NCBI GenBank assembly: GCA_000181795.3
Contig: CM012955.1
Span: 11,090,951-11,154,950 of the forward strand
Reading direction: 5' to 3'
Origin: Trichinella spiralis
Taxonomy: Eukaryota > Nematoda > Enoplea > Trichinellida > Trichinellidae
Length of the DNA: 64,000 bases
Positions 25,277 through 36,245 of the stretch are shown here, piece after piece. Below the pieces are notes generated by a model, which worked only from the letters and a program-made list of their open reading frames with translations, was not told the DNA's origin and did no database searches. The position numbers were made by a program, and so were the translations under genes. The stretch's first letter is position 1; each line of letters starts with the position of its first letter.

Positions 25277-28200
25277 TTCCAATTGTATTTCGACCGACCT
25301 GTACTGTGTCGTCGTCAGATCTGGTATACCGTATGTTTGAAAATGGACGGTCCAAGTTCAGACTGCGGTGCCGACGGTCGATCGTTTGTAAAAGCCGACT
25401 ACGGGGTTGGTTTCAAATTTCGAACCAGCGAACTGTCGAACAACGGAACCGATGTCCGTTTTGGTCAAATACCGTCCATTTTGTACACGTTGGCCGACAA
25501 CGACCGACTTGGACGACTGGTCGAAGAAGACGAATTCGAACACGATCGAATGGAATTGAAATTGTGGACGAGCGAACGTTTTCTGTACCAAGCGAACGAG
25601 ACCAGCTTGGATGCGTTGTTGAACATGCTGGCCAGGGTCGAACATGACGCTTCTGAAACTTCGACCACTGAACAACAACGTTGGTTGGTCGAACGGGCCT
25701 GCAAAGTCGCCACGCTGTGTCTTCATCAGTACAGCCTGCTGTTGACCGTTGCTTTCAATGCACAGTCGTCGTGTCAACGTGCCCAAAAACAGACCAGCAG
25801 CAGTCGACAAGAGGAAGCCGAAACGACGAATTCACTGGTACCTGTGGTGGAACGTGGTTTGAAAATGTTGTTCACTTTGGTCGGTCGATTCGACGGACGA
25901 TCGTTAATCCACTGCCAACAGAGTCTGGTCGATCAGTGTTGCCGGTGCTTTGTTCGGTGTTTCGATTTGTTCTGTCCGTCCGACGCGTTGACCAACGCCC
26001 TCACCAAATCCGCGTTGAAAGGTCAACTGCGAGGATTCGGCGCCGCAATGGTGTTTCGAGCTCTGGCAGCCCGGTCAACTCCACTGGTACGACTGTTCAC
26101 CAGTGGTCACAGGTCAGATTTGGACAACGGTCGAAACTATTTGGCCGATCGCCTAGCCGAAATTCGTTCGACGACGGGCGACACTACTGTTTCGGACCGT
26201 TCGCCGTTGGACTGTTGCTCACTGATCGACTACTGCCTAGTGAACGCTTTCGCTCCGGCTTTGGACGGCCAACCGATCGACAATGATCCCACCAGCTGGT
26301 TTCAACTGTCCACAGCCGTTTCAGACTGTCTGATTCGTCTGATGGCTGAATTGAACGCGGCCACCACAACTGACCACCGGTCGACTGACGGTCAGTGTTG
26401 TCCAGTACGTCAAACTCCGAGTCGATTCAGTCGTATGTCCGCGTCGCCAGATTGGAACAGCAACGGCGGCTGCGCTGACGCGATCGCGTTCCGCGTCCAA
26501 CAGCCCGGCATCAGTGTCCACGGAGCTGGCCTGTTCAACGGTCCATCTCCTTTGCATTATTGCTTGGAACTGCTGGTCAGTCGAAATCATCACGACGACC
26601 AGGATGACAGTTGGCTACTGTTGGAACAAGTGTCCGGAGAAATTTCTCCAGAAAACAACAACAACAACAACAATGTCAACAACTGTTACGTAGGTGCGGC
26701 CCACATCCATCAAGTGCGCTTGTCGAGGTCGGTTCCAATGGAACCGAGTCGCCTGTACGCGTTTCGCCTGCGCGTACAAGGGGGTAGCAGTTGGCACGGT
26801 GAAGGTGGTCAACCGGTGCCAGGTGGTCCGGTACGTTTCCACTATTCGACGTGCAATTTGAGCGCCAACGGTACCACGGTCAGCCGAGGTCAAATTCCAA
26901 CGCTGTTCTACTCGGAACAGGAAAGCGTCGGCAAACGGTGCTGCAGTTGTCTGGAACGATCAACGGCCAAAAAATGGCTAATGGAATTGGCAGAAAAGTT
27001 CAGTTCTCGTCTTGGAAATGGACCAGCGTTCCGCGATTCGGTGAGCCGCAACGCCCATCTGGTATCGCTGTGCTCGAATCTGTTCGGCCATTTGCAGTTG
27101 CTCGTCGATCAGCATCCCGACACGGCGTCGACTTTGCTCTGCACGTTCGAAACCCTAGTGTCAGCGTCGTCCAATGCTGACATCCCACCGACTGGTCAGT
27201 TGGTCGACTGCTTGGGCACGGCCGTCGTGGTCGAAAGTGAACATCCGTACGAAAGCGCCGCCAAAGTTCACTGCCAGCTGGTGGAATTCGACTCGCAAGT
27301 GGAATTTCTGTGCGTCGAATTCGACCCGAAATGCGGTACCGTTCAACCGCAGGACAGTGTGCAAATTTACACGAAATGCAGTCAAGGTTTTTACCCGGTT
27401 CTGAAGTGCAGTGGCCGTTGCGGTTCGTCCGACTGGCCCAGGCGTGTGGTCATTTTGCCCGGCAATCAGTTGTTGGTGCTGTTCGAAACGACCAACGTGT
27501 CCGAATCAACCGACCCTTCTTCGGACAATGGTGGCTGTTCGAAATTCGGTTTCCGTTGCTCAGTGCACGGTATCGGCTTCCGCATTGATAGCAACAATGT
27601 CGAACAGTGGCTAAACGGTGAACTGATTCAACTATGCTCTTATTGTTCAGCTGTGCTCATCAAAGAAGCGTACCGAATTGCCGCCGTGGAATTTTGTACT
27701 TCGTCGTCGTTGCCAACATCTGCCGACGTCAAGCGTCTACTGATCGATCAACAACAACACCACCACTACCAACTTCTTCGCAAAGGTGATTTTTGTTTTC
27801 AATACTTTTCATTTTGCTCACCTACATTTAGCATTTATTCACTTACTTGCGCTGGTTGTGACTTTATTTGTTTGTTTTCAGGGTTGATGATGGCAACGAC
27901 AGATGAACAAAGCGAAAAAAGCAAACCAAGAGGAAAAAAATCTACGAGCACAAATGACGACGACCACAACCATGATGATGATGATGATGATGATGAGCAG
28001 CAACGTGTAGAAAGTGATTTTGTCCGGCAATTTGTTCGAGGTTCGTCGTCCACCGCCGCTGGTCTGTTAGCACGTTACCTGCTCCAAGAATGGTACGTCG
28101 ACGTCAACCAGTGCACGTTGACGGTCACAGGTTGCAAAAAATCGTCGCGCAGTGGACGAACGATCAAAGTGACCCTGACCACACGTGACCAGCTTGGTCG

Positions 28201-31200
28201 ACAAGTCCACTGTCCCTTGGCTGAAATAGAGTTGATTATGATCCGCAGTCAAGCCGACGATTACCGATCGCGAGGCGACGTCGAACAGCCCCACTGTCCA
28301 CAACAGCAGGTTCCCTACAAGCCAACCTATCTGAACAAGGCGCGGTACATGAGTCTGACCATGATGAGCGCCCTGCGGGACATATCAGCCGAAGAGTTGC
28401 GTTACGCGCACTACAAAAATACCGTGCACAGTCGAACATTGCCGGTACGTTCGAACTTGGACGGCACCTACGAGAGCAGCTGGATGCCGGTTCAGGCCGG
28501 CTTGTACAAGTTGAAATGCAAAATTGACGAACATCAACTGCCCGACATGTTGCTGTTGCGTGTGGACAACACCGGACAGCTGTTGGTCAGTACGAAGAGC
28601 AACAGCAACAACAACAACAACTCCGACGACGACGACGACGACTATGGCGGCTGCTGTTCACAACAGCTCGAAAAGCAAATTGCATCACCAAACGAATGCC
28701 GTCAGTGGAAAATGGCAATGGCGACGTTCCAGAGTGGACAAGACAGTGCCGGGCTGCGCATCAGGGCGGCACCGTCGCTGCGAGCCAATCAAGTAGGCTT
28801 GATTCCAGCTCGGGCAACGATATTCTTCGTGGCCGAGCTGACCAATCGAGACGGTCTGTGGTTGCAGCTGAGCGACGAATCGGCGCAGACGTTTCGCAAT
28901 GACCGACGTCCCGCACGATCTTGGGTCATGCAATACCATGATCCGCTTAGAAAACAGCTGCTCGTACGCGACTTCGACTCCACCAACCCGTTGCAAATCG
29001 ATGGTCAGTCGATCGACGACGACGACGACGACGGACCGCCGGTTTCGAGCTTCACCAGCAGCAGCAGCAGCAGGTCGGTGGTGATCGCCTGCGAGGAGGT
29101 GTACGTGGTTCGACGGCGTGGTTCGGAAACCAACGGCGTGGCGGTCCACGCTCGACCGGACAAAGGGAGCCGTGTGCTGGACACGGTCGCCGTCGGGCAT
29201 CGGCTGCAGTCAATCAGTTGGATACAGAACAGCGGCGGCATTTGGATTCAACTGGAACGAAAATCCAATTCCCGACTGAAACTGAACTCGGACCACGGCT
29301 ACTGCATGGTGCAAGAGTTGTCCGGCGAAGTCTACCTGGAACGACACTGGACCCTGGACGCAGATCCACTGGAACAAGTCAAGTACGATGATCAGTCGCA
29401 ACGCAGCGTCCCGTTGCGCCCACTGCTGGTCGAAACACTGAGAACGGTGTTCTGCGCAATGCTGTGGCACGAACGACTCATCGGCGACGCGGTCGCCTGC
29501 TCCGTCTACGTGCAATTCCGTCGTGACGAGCTGCCGTTGTTGGGCCGGCGCCGTCCTGGACCGGCGTGCGTCGCGCTGCCGATGGCTTTGCAACTGTTGC
29601 GAGAACTGTGGCACCAAGTCCAGTCGACAGTGCTGACCGTGGTCGACAAGCATCTGATCGGTAGACCGGCGGGCGCGACGGAACGCTGCGAACTCTGCGA
29701 CACGCCAGTCGAATCGGCAATCGCGCACATGCGAGTCGAACATCCGGGCTGCGGACGGTCGTCCCAAGGGCGTGGCTACGACCGGGCAGGTCGTTACACG
29801 ACCGGCTGGACTGGCAACTGCGGTGACAGCAGTTCCACCTCCTTGGCTTGGTATTTGTACTGCGAACGATGTCGCAATCGGCGACTGCAACAGCTGCAGA
29901 AGAACCAACAGTCTACACCTCGATTTTACCTCGACTACAGAGCCGCACCCGTTGAACCGGAACGTCTGCTGCGCAACAACGCACGCTTCTTGCTGCAGCT
30001 GAACCCCACCGACCCGGACGACGATCAACCACTCACTGGTGAAATTCACTTGTCAAGTGGTGTTCTCGTGTACAACGCTAATAGCATTATCAACAACAAC
30101 AACAACACGCACGCCAACTCGGATCCGGGTCCGTCGTCCATCGTCCGGCCAGCTGAGGAAGAACAGTGGTCCAGCGCGATGGAGTCGACCATATCGCGTG
30201 GTCATGGTGGTGGTCACGGTGGTGATGGCGATCAAAGTGATGCAGCCGACGGTCGTTTCCTGTTCTGCCCGTCGGCGACTCTGCTTCAGTTGGTGCACCG
30301 CAATCGTACCGAAACTGATCTGCGTGGTTCGCCAGTGCTGGCGTTCTGTTCGAGCAGACACGACGTCGGCCGCCTCCGACAAAGCATGCTCATGGCCGTT
30401 TGCCGGGCACGCATTTACCAACGGGCGTTGCGGGCGTTCAACCGGCTGCTGTCAATTCGACCCGGCGCCCCTTGGACCGCTTCCGTGGTCTGGCACGTGA
30501 TCGACGCGATGCTGGATCGCGACGATCAGCCGAACCTGAGATCACCGTTGCTGAAGCACCCGCTCCGGGAAATAGTGTACGCGGGCAGGATGCGCGCCGC
30601 GGTGGTCGACGCGTTCCATTCTCTGCTGGCGACCATCGGCGACTTGCTGTCCAACTGTCCGATGGAAGAGTCGAGTCGACCGGACGCCGTCCAGTTGGCG
30701 AGGCTGTGCATCAAAGCTTGGCAAGTGCCGTTGTCACCACGAGACTGCGCCGTGGTGGTCAGTTCGGAAGTTTTGGCGGCAGTCGGCAGAATTCTGTGCT
30801 GGTCGAACGACGACGACAACGCTGACCACGACTGCTCCGAGTCCGGTCAAGTGCGCCGTGCCGGTCATCTCGGCGAGCGCGTCCAGCTCCAATTGTCCAG
30901 CGAACCGGCGCTGGCCGGCAGTCTGGTCGACGGCTCGGCCGACACGTTCTGGCAAAGTGGCGCCGACGACCACGGACGACCGAAACGACTGCTCGTTCGC
31001 TGGCCCCCTGATCAAGTGGACGCGTTGCTGGTCAGCTTGTACGTGGATTTGGTCCGCGATCACCAGCATCCGGTCAGGCAAGTGTCCTTCTACGACGCGG
31101 TCGACGGCCGACAGCGCAGACGTCTCAAGACATCCTTGCTCGACGGTCGTTTCGTCGGCTGGGTTCACTGCGCGGTGCAGGGTTGTGGTCTGGTTTCGGT

Positions 31201-33566
31201 CGAGCTCGAAGGTCCAAATGCGAATGTCCGTCTGCGGCAGCTGAGCTTGGTCGGCTGGCCCAAAACGACCTCGGACCCACTGGTAGCCGAAGCCAGCGCC
31301 TGCCCATCTCGGTCCGGCGAGTTGAACTTGACCGCGCTTCAAGCCGACGCGGTCGAACTGCTGCGTCTGATCGCTTCGTTGGCTTTCGACCCGTCGGAAC
31401 CGGCCGACGGTCAACTGCAGCAGCGCGTTCTGAACGTGCTGTTCGACCCGTCGGCCGGACGATCGGCCACCGCCCTGCGCTTCTACCTCTGCTCGCAGTT
31501 GTTCCAAGCGCTGACGGTCGAAGTGCACGCGCTGCGCGGTCGACTGAAGCCGAGTTTCGGCTTCGTGTCGGCGTTGGTGTCCATGCTGGACCGGATCGGC
31601 CGTCGGACGAAAGCCACGTTCGAGCAGCACCGCCGTCGGAGTCGGGTACTCGGCGCCCTGGCCGAGCTGGCGCTGTTCGCCGTGGCGCCGGTCCAGCTGC
31701 AGGCAGTCGACACGCTCGGCGTTCTGTTCGAACATTTCGACGCCGGGCTGGACGGTGGTCAGCACGCTCTGCGCCGTCTGCTGATGCTTCTGGCCAAGGC
31801 GGTTCAGCTTCAGGTGCGCTTCGAGCCGCAGGCCCGTGTCGAGACTTTGCGCTTCAACGACCGACCGCCGGACGCCATCGGCTGGTTCCCGGACCGACCC
31901 TGTTCGGCGGCGGCTAGTCGTTCGGTGATCGAACTGTTCCGTCAGCTGACAGCGGGTCGAAGTGGAAACCAGTGGCAGCTGAGTGCGCAGACTGTTCTGG
32001 CCGACTGCGTGGCCGGCTTGGTCGCCTCGGCCCCGCCCGCCGAGCCGGTCTCGGTACTGCACCGCGAGGCGTTCTGGCTGGCCGTCGCTTCTCTGGTTCT
32101 CATGTCCGACGAACACTGGCTGCTTCGGTCACAGAGCTGGCGATCCATGGTGACCACTGCGCGCGATGCGACCGTATTCTGCGACAACCACGACGATCAA
32201 ACCACTCCAGCTTCGGTCCACTGCGCCCACTGCCACGCCCACTACTGCAGTCAGTGTGCAACGGTGATTCATCTGAGTCGACGCACACGACGACACGTGC
32301 TCAACTCGCTGCCATCGGCCTCTCGTCTGGTTCAGGTTTCGGATTCTGCTTCGAATTAGCATTATTATTAGTCTATTATATTTAATTTTCAGGTTCACAT
32401 ACGTGAACACACGAAACGTGTGCGCTTGAACTGGCTGTCGTTGACTGTCGACAGTCGCACGTTGAACACTCTGGTCGACTTTCAACCGACTTCCACTGAA
32501 CAGCCAACGCCCGCCGGTCGACTGTGTCGATTCTGCAACGCGGTGCTGTCGGCGAGCAGATCGCCCGAGGAGGTCTGCGACCGTGCCGAGTGCAGTCGCC
32601 TGCTGCTGGAAGCGTGTCCGAAACTGCTGCCCTGCGGTCATTTGTGCGGTGGAATTGCCGGCGAAACGCGCTGTCTTCCCTGCCTGAGGTATTGTTGTCG
32701 TGCATGCATGCGCAGCTAGTTTCACTTAGCTGGACCGTCAGTTGTCGGCTTGTTCCAGGTGCCGGGACGGTCGCGGTTCACCAGTGCAAGATGCCGAAGA
32801 CCTGTGCGTCATCTGTTACACAGATCCGCTCGGAGCGGCTCCGGCCGTCCAGCTCCACTGCGGGCACGTGTTCCACCACGCCTGCTGCGTGGCCGCGTTG
32901 AGTAATCCGTCGTCGTCCAACGGTCCCCGGGTGTTGTTCGCGTTCATGCGCTGCCCGACATGCCGGCAGCCGATGCAACACGATTCGCTGCGCCAGCTGC
33001 TCGAACCACACCAGCGGCTGTACGACGAAGTTCTCCAGAAGGCGCTGACCAGGCTCCAGTACGACCGTTTGCAACGGTGCGACGAACTGACCAACGCCAA
33101 CAGTCCGTTCTACAATCAGCCCGGCTTGTTCGCCCTCGACCGCTACGCCTACTACCTGTGCTACAAGTGCCGTCGACCCTACTTCGGCGGTTTAGCCCAG
33201 TGCCAAGACGACTACGGCCAATTGTCCGGCTACGACGAACGCGAACTGCTCTGCGGAGCTTGTTCCGACGTGCAGCAGGCGAAAGTTTGCCCCAGACACG
33301 GAACCGACTTCCTCGAATACAAATGCCGGTATTGTTGCTCGTTGGCCGTATTCTTCTGCTTCGGAACCACGCACTTCTGCACCAGCTGCCACGACGACTT
33401 TCAACGTCTTCTGCACATACCCAAAGACCAGCTGCCCCACTGTCCGGCAGGACCACAAGCCCGTCAACTGTCGGGCGACCAGTGTCCACTGAACGTCGAC
33501 CATCCGCCGACCGGAGAAGAGTACGCCCTGGGCTGTGGTATTTGTCGCAACATTCGTTCATTCTGA
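21836..33566 (+). CDS. MYCBP2: MYCBP2/Highwire/RPM-1 giant RCR-type E3 ubiquitin ligase
   Basis: Four exons: 21836-27785, 27882-32335, 32393-32688, 32759-33566, giving 3835 residues (C. elegans RPM-1 is of similar length; human 4678). This family of neuronal E3 ligases restrains DLK/MAPK signalling and controls synapse growth and axon degeneration. Order of parts: N-terminal helical region (about 130-245); RCC1-like domain (about 300-840) with YTFGMNQLNQCG, SFGSNRHGQLG and YTFGKHDSGQLG, interrupted by a Cys-rich insert (about 671-719); PHR1 (about 1055-1217) and PHR2 (about 1532-1692), ending SNNGTDVRFGQIP and SANGTTVSRGQIP; filamin-like segment near 2040-2200; SH3-like segment starting GLRIRAAPS; zinc finger CELCD with HPGCGR; DOC-like domain (about 2966-3110) with DGSADTFWQSG; B-box-like CDNHDD finger; RING (about 3584-3642) CVICYTDP; and the tandem-cysteine domain. 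Cys3715 and Cys3767 are 52 residues apart, matching the relay cysteines of human MYCBP2 (4520 and 4572). Poly-Q, poly-N and poly-D tracts occur. The start is the first Met after an in-frame stop at 21788. Confidence 0.97.
25244..25276 (+). repeat. Coding (CAG)n, poly-Gln tract in MYCBP2
   Basis: CAG/CAA run encoding about eleven Gln residues in the PHR1 region of MYCBP2. It sits in a loop where the human protein has no such tract, so it is probably tolerated slippage. Confidence 0.9.
27786..27881 (+). other. Stop-free in-frame intron of MYCBP2 (exitron-like)
   Basis: The segment starts CGCAAAG|GTGATTTTTG and ends TTTGTTTTCAG|GG. It is AT-rich, unlike the exons around it, so I treat it as an intron. 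It is 96 bases (32 codons) with no stop codon in the MYCBP2 frame. Retention would insert 32 residues rich in Phe, Cys and Ser without shifting the frame. Confidence 0.75.
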
Positions 33567-34020
33567 ATGTTGTTGTTTTTGTGCAATCCGAATTCCGAAA
33601 CTCCCTTTCCCTAATGTTATATTTGTTCCATTTATAATAATATTAATAATGAAAAATTCAAAACAACTTTTCGACGTCAAATCGCTTTTACTTCTTTTTT
33701 TTCCATGCGCACTTGCACAACACACACACCACACCACATACACACACCAAACACGCGCAATTATTATTATTGTTATTGCACAGATAGAAGAGAGGAGGAG
33801 AAGAATTGTATTTTCCAAGATTTCGATGACACTTGGAAAAAAGCAGCGCTTCATAAAGGAAAAAAGCTACGCGTTCCAATGCAAATGACAGAAAAAACAG
33901 TGAAGGGGAGGGAGGGGGGGTGTACAGGCGCTGCTTTGAAGAGAAAACTGAAAATGGCAAGTGCGCACGCACAACAGCTTCGCCGGAACAGCAGCCAAAA
34001 ACGGCAGAAGCAAAAATACA

Positions 34021-34035
34021 GAAAGAGATAGAGAA

Positions 34036-34071
<36 letters not shown>

Positions 34072-34073
34072 GA
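34021..34073 (+). repeat. GA-rich simple repeat
   Basis: Imperfect GA/GAAA run of about 50 bases downstream of MYCBP2. Confidence 0.9.
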
Positions 34074-34369
34074 CTGGAAAAGAAATTAATTATAAACAAG
34101 CGACAGATATTTTTTAAAAAAAACCCGCAAACTTGCTTGGTGGCTTTTGAAAAAAATATTTTAAAATTGTACAATAGGAGCAATTACGTGATCATTACAT
34201 TTTGCTGAAACAACGTAGTGGTGAAAAACGTTGCTCAACAGAAGAAAAAGAAAAAAGAAGGGCAGGACGAAAACCGGGTAAAACACGGTCGCACCTACTA
34301 ACCTTTCTTCAGGCGACCGCGTGCCCAATCGCCACCGCAATATCATCTCACATAAAATAAAAATGATAA

Positions 34370-34431
34370 TAAATAATAATAATAATAGTAATAATAATAA
34401 TAATATCAATAATAATAATAGTAATAGTAAT
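34370..34431 (+). repeat. (AAT)n microsatellite
   Basis: Imperfect AAT trinucleotide run between the convergent 3' ends of MYCBP2 and LSM14. Confidence 0.85.
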
Positions 34432-34595
34432 AGTTATCAGAATAATGGAACAATTGTAAAAATGAACTTAAGTTTTTCAGAACACATTTTAGAACCATTG
34501 GAGAATAGTCGATTTGACGCCAATTTTTTTTCTTTCTTTTTTTCCTTAATTAATTCCTTATACATTCGCCTCGTATGTTCCATATATTGAACAAG

Positions 34596-36245
34596 CTAAC
34601 GAGAACGAGCGGCCTGGCGTGAAGCAAAATGGACCGCCTGATTTTGCCCACCAGGACCATTCCTACGTCCTCCGTAGTTGCGGAATGGAACACTACCGAA
34701 GGTGATCGCATTCAAATAACGTTCATTGCGATGCTTCGGTACTGGCTTCCCTTCAGTTTGTTCGTGCGCTTCACAAGAAATGTTGTCGAAAAAGGACTTC
34801 TCCTTATCATAGCACGGTTGTTCCTCTTTGACCTCTTCGTCGACAACTTTCTCCACCTTTTCATTCGTATCCAAAGATTCTTTGTCTGAACCTTCTTCAG
34901 CTAAAATCAAAGCATTAATTAATTTATCCAGTTATTCAATTTTTTTTTCTCATACCACCACCACCACCGTTAATTTTTGCCGCCTTCATTTCGTCCTTCA
35001 AATTTTCCATCTTTTGCAAAAACTCCTTGTTCGCCATTTCAAAATCATAATCGGTACGGTAGAACAACTTCGGACGGTACATGTTCATGCCCGGGAATGG
35101 AGCCACCGCTCCTGGAACCGGCGGCGTGTAGCCACGGTACTGTCCGTTGTTGGAATTGTTAAAGCCACCGCCGTTGTGGCGCGCAAATCCATTTCCTTGA
35201 AAACGTCGAACAGGCGGTGGTCGACGACGCATCTGCTGATTTCCGTTGTTGTTGCTGTTGTTGTTGTTATGTTCGTCAGCATCTACAAAAAGCAACTCAG
35301 TATGCCGTTTTTGTAATAAGCAACTTGATGCAAATTTTCCACTCACTTCGAAACGAGTTGCGATTCGGCAAATTGTTGCCCTGATTGGCCGCCGACGAAC
35401 GATTACGATTACGGCGACCCTGATGCAACTGTTGCTGCTGCTGTTGTTGTTGCTGCGGTTGCTGTTGATCGTGCTGAGCTTGCGGCTGATGATGCGCAGA
35501 ATTGTTGTTTTGTTGATGCTGTTGCTGTTGTTGTTGGTGTACTTGTTGCGGCTGTTGCTGACGACGCTGCTGTTCACCTTCAGCCGCAGTGTGCTGCCGA
35601 ATTCCGCCAGTATTACGACTACGATGAGTCCGTCCCCCACGAACCACGTGACCAGTGTTCACCGGCGGTGCTGGCATTTCGTTTTCTGGTGAGCTGAGAC
35701 GACGACCAGAAGCAGCACTGCCTGTACAAAAAAAAATTAATAAATAAACGCTCTATAGATAGAAAAAATTACAAAACCTTGGTTAAAGGCATTCTGCTGT
35801 TGTTGTTGTGCTTGTCCGACGCTGAAACCGCCACCAGAATTCTATAAAAGAAAATATTCAAATAAAACAAAATTCTTTTTTCAACTAAAAATACCTTGGA
35901 AACCGACAGTATAGCTGGATCGTAATGCAAACCAGCACAGACGACGGGAGCTGGTTGTGGAGTTTCGCGAACCATCAAATCTTTGATATCACTTGCGCGG
36001 AAAATGATGTACTCATAAACTTCATTTCTTGGTGGTACCACTTGTTCGGCTGGACGATCTTCAGTGCCAAATGATCTCACTAGAAACAATAAAACATATC
36101 AGTTTGTAAACAAGCACCGCATCAGTATACCTTTGGCCAAAGCGATTGACGATTGTTCAGGATCAACCGTGTAGAGTATGCCTTCGTAACGAATTTCCGA
36201 CTTGGAAATTAAACTGATCTTCGAACCAAGCAACGGAGCGTTCAT
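34596..36245 (-). CDS. LSM14A: LSM14/RAP55/CAR-1/Trailer hitch mRNP protein
   Basis: Six exons: 36245-36131, 36079-35895, 35841-35778, 35721-35347, 35282-34956, 34900-34596. All phases agree; 456 residues. The protein is a P-body and germ-granule component that binds DDX6-type helicases and 4E-T and represses or stores mRNA. An N-terminal divergent Lsm domain (about 1-80) starts [20 protein letters not shown] and contains [18 protein letters not shown]. The middle is Gln/Asn-rich and Arg-rich, with long poly-Gln runs coded by CAG/CAA (35386-35560). The FDF segment is near residues 320-345 ([14 protein letters not shown]), followed by an FFD box ([14 protein letters not shown]) and a TFG box ([13 protein letters not shown]), the canonical order. 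The C-terminus is short and Arg/Gly-rich. The gene is complete, ordinary in length, and transcribed towards MYCBP2. Confidence 0.95.

Larger units (their letters stand above)
33567..34595. other. Convergent 3' region between MYCBP2 and LSM14
   Basis: Both genes end into this stretch, so it should hold both 3' UTRs. It contains AC-rich sequence (33718-33760), a GA-rich run (34021-34073) and an (AAT)n run (about 34370-34431). Open frames across it are low-complexity and do not look coding. Confidence 0.6.

Noticed and set aside
30734-32116. 460-codon open frame on the minus strand inside MYCBP2
   Set aside because: It lies entirely within the GC-rich MYCBP2 exon. High GC removes stop codons on the opposite strand, and the translated sequence has no recognisable fold.
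35246-35692. Leu-rich plus-strand open frame
   Set aside because: It is the antisense reading of the CAG/CAA poly-Gln tract of LSM14.
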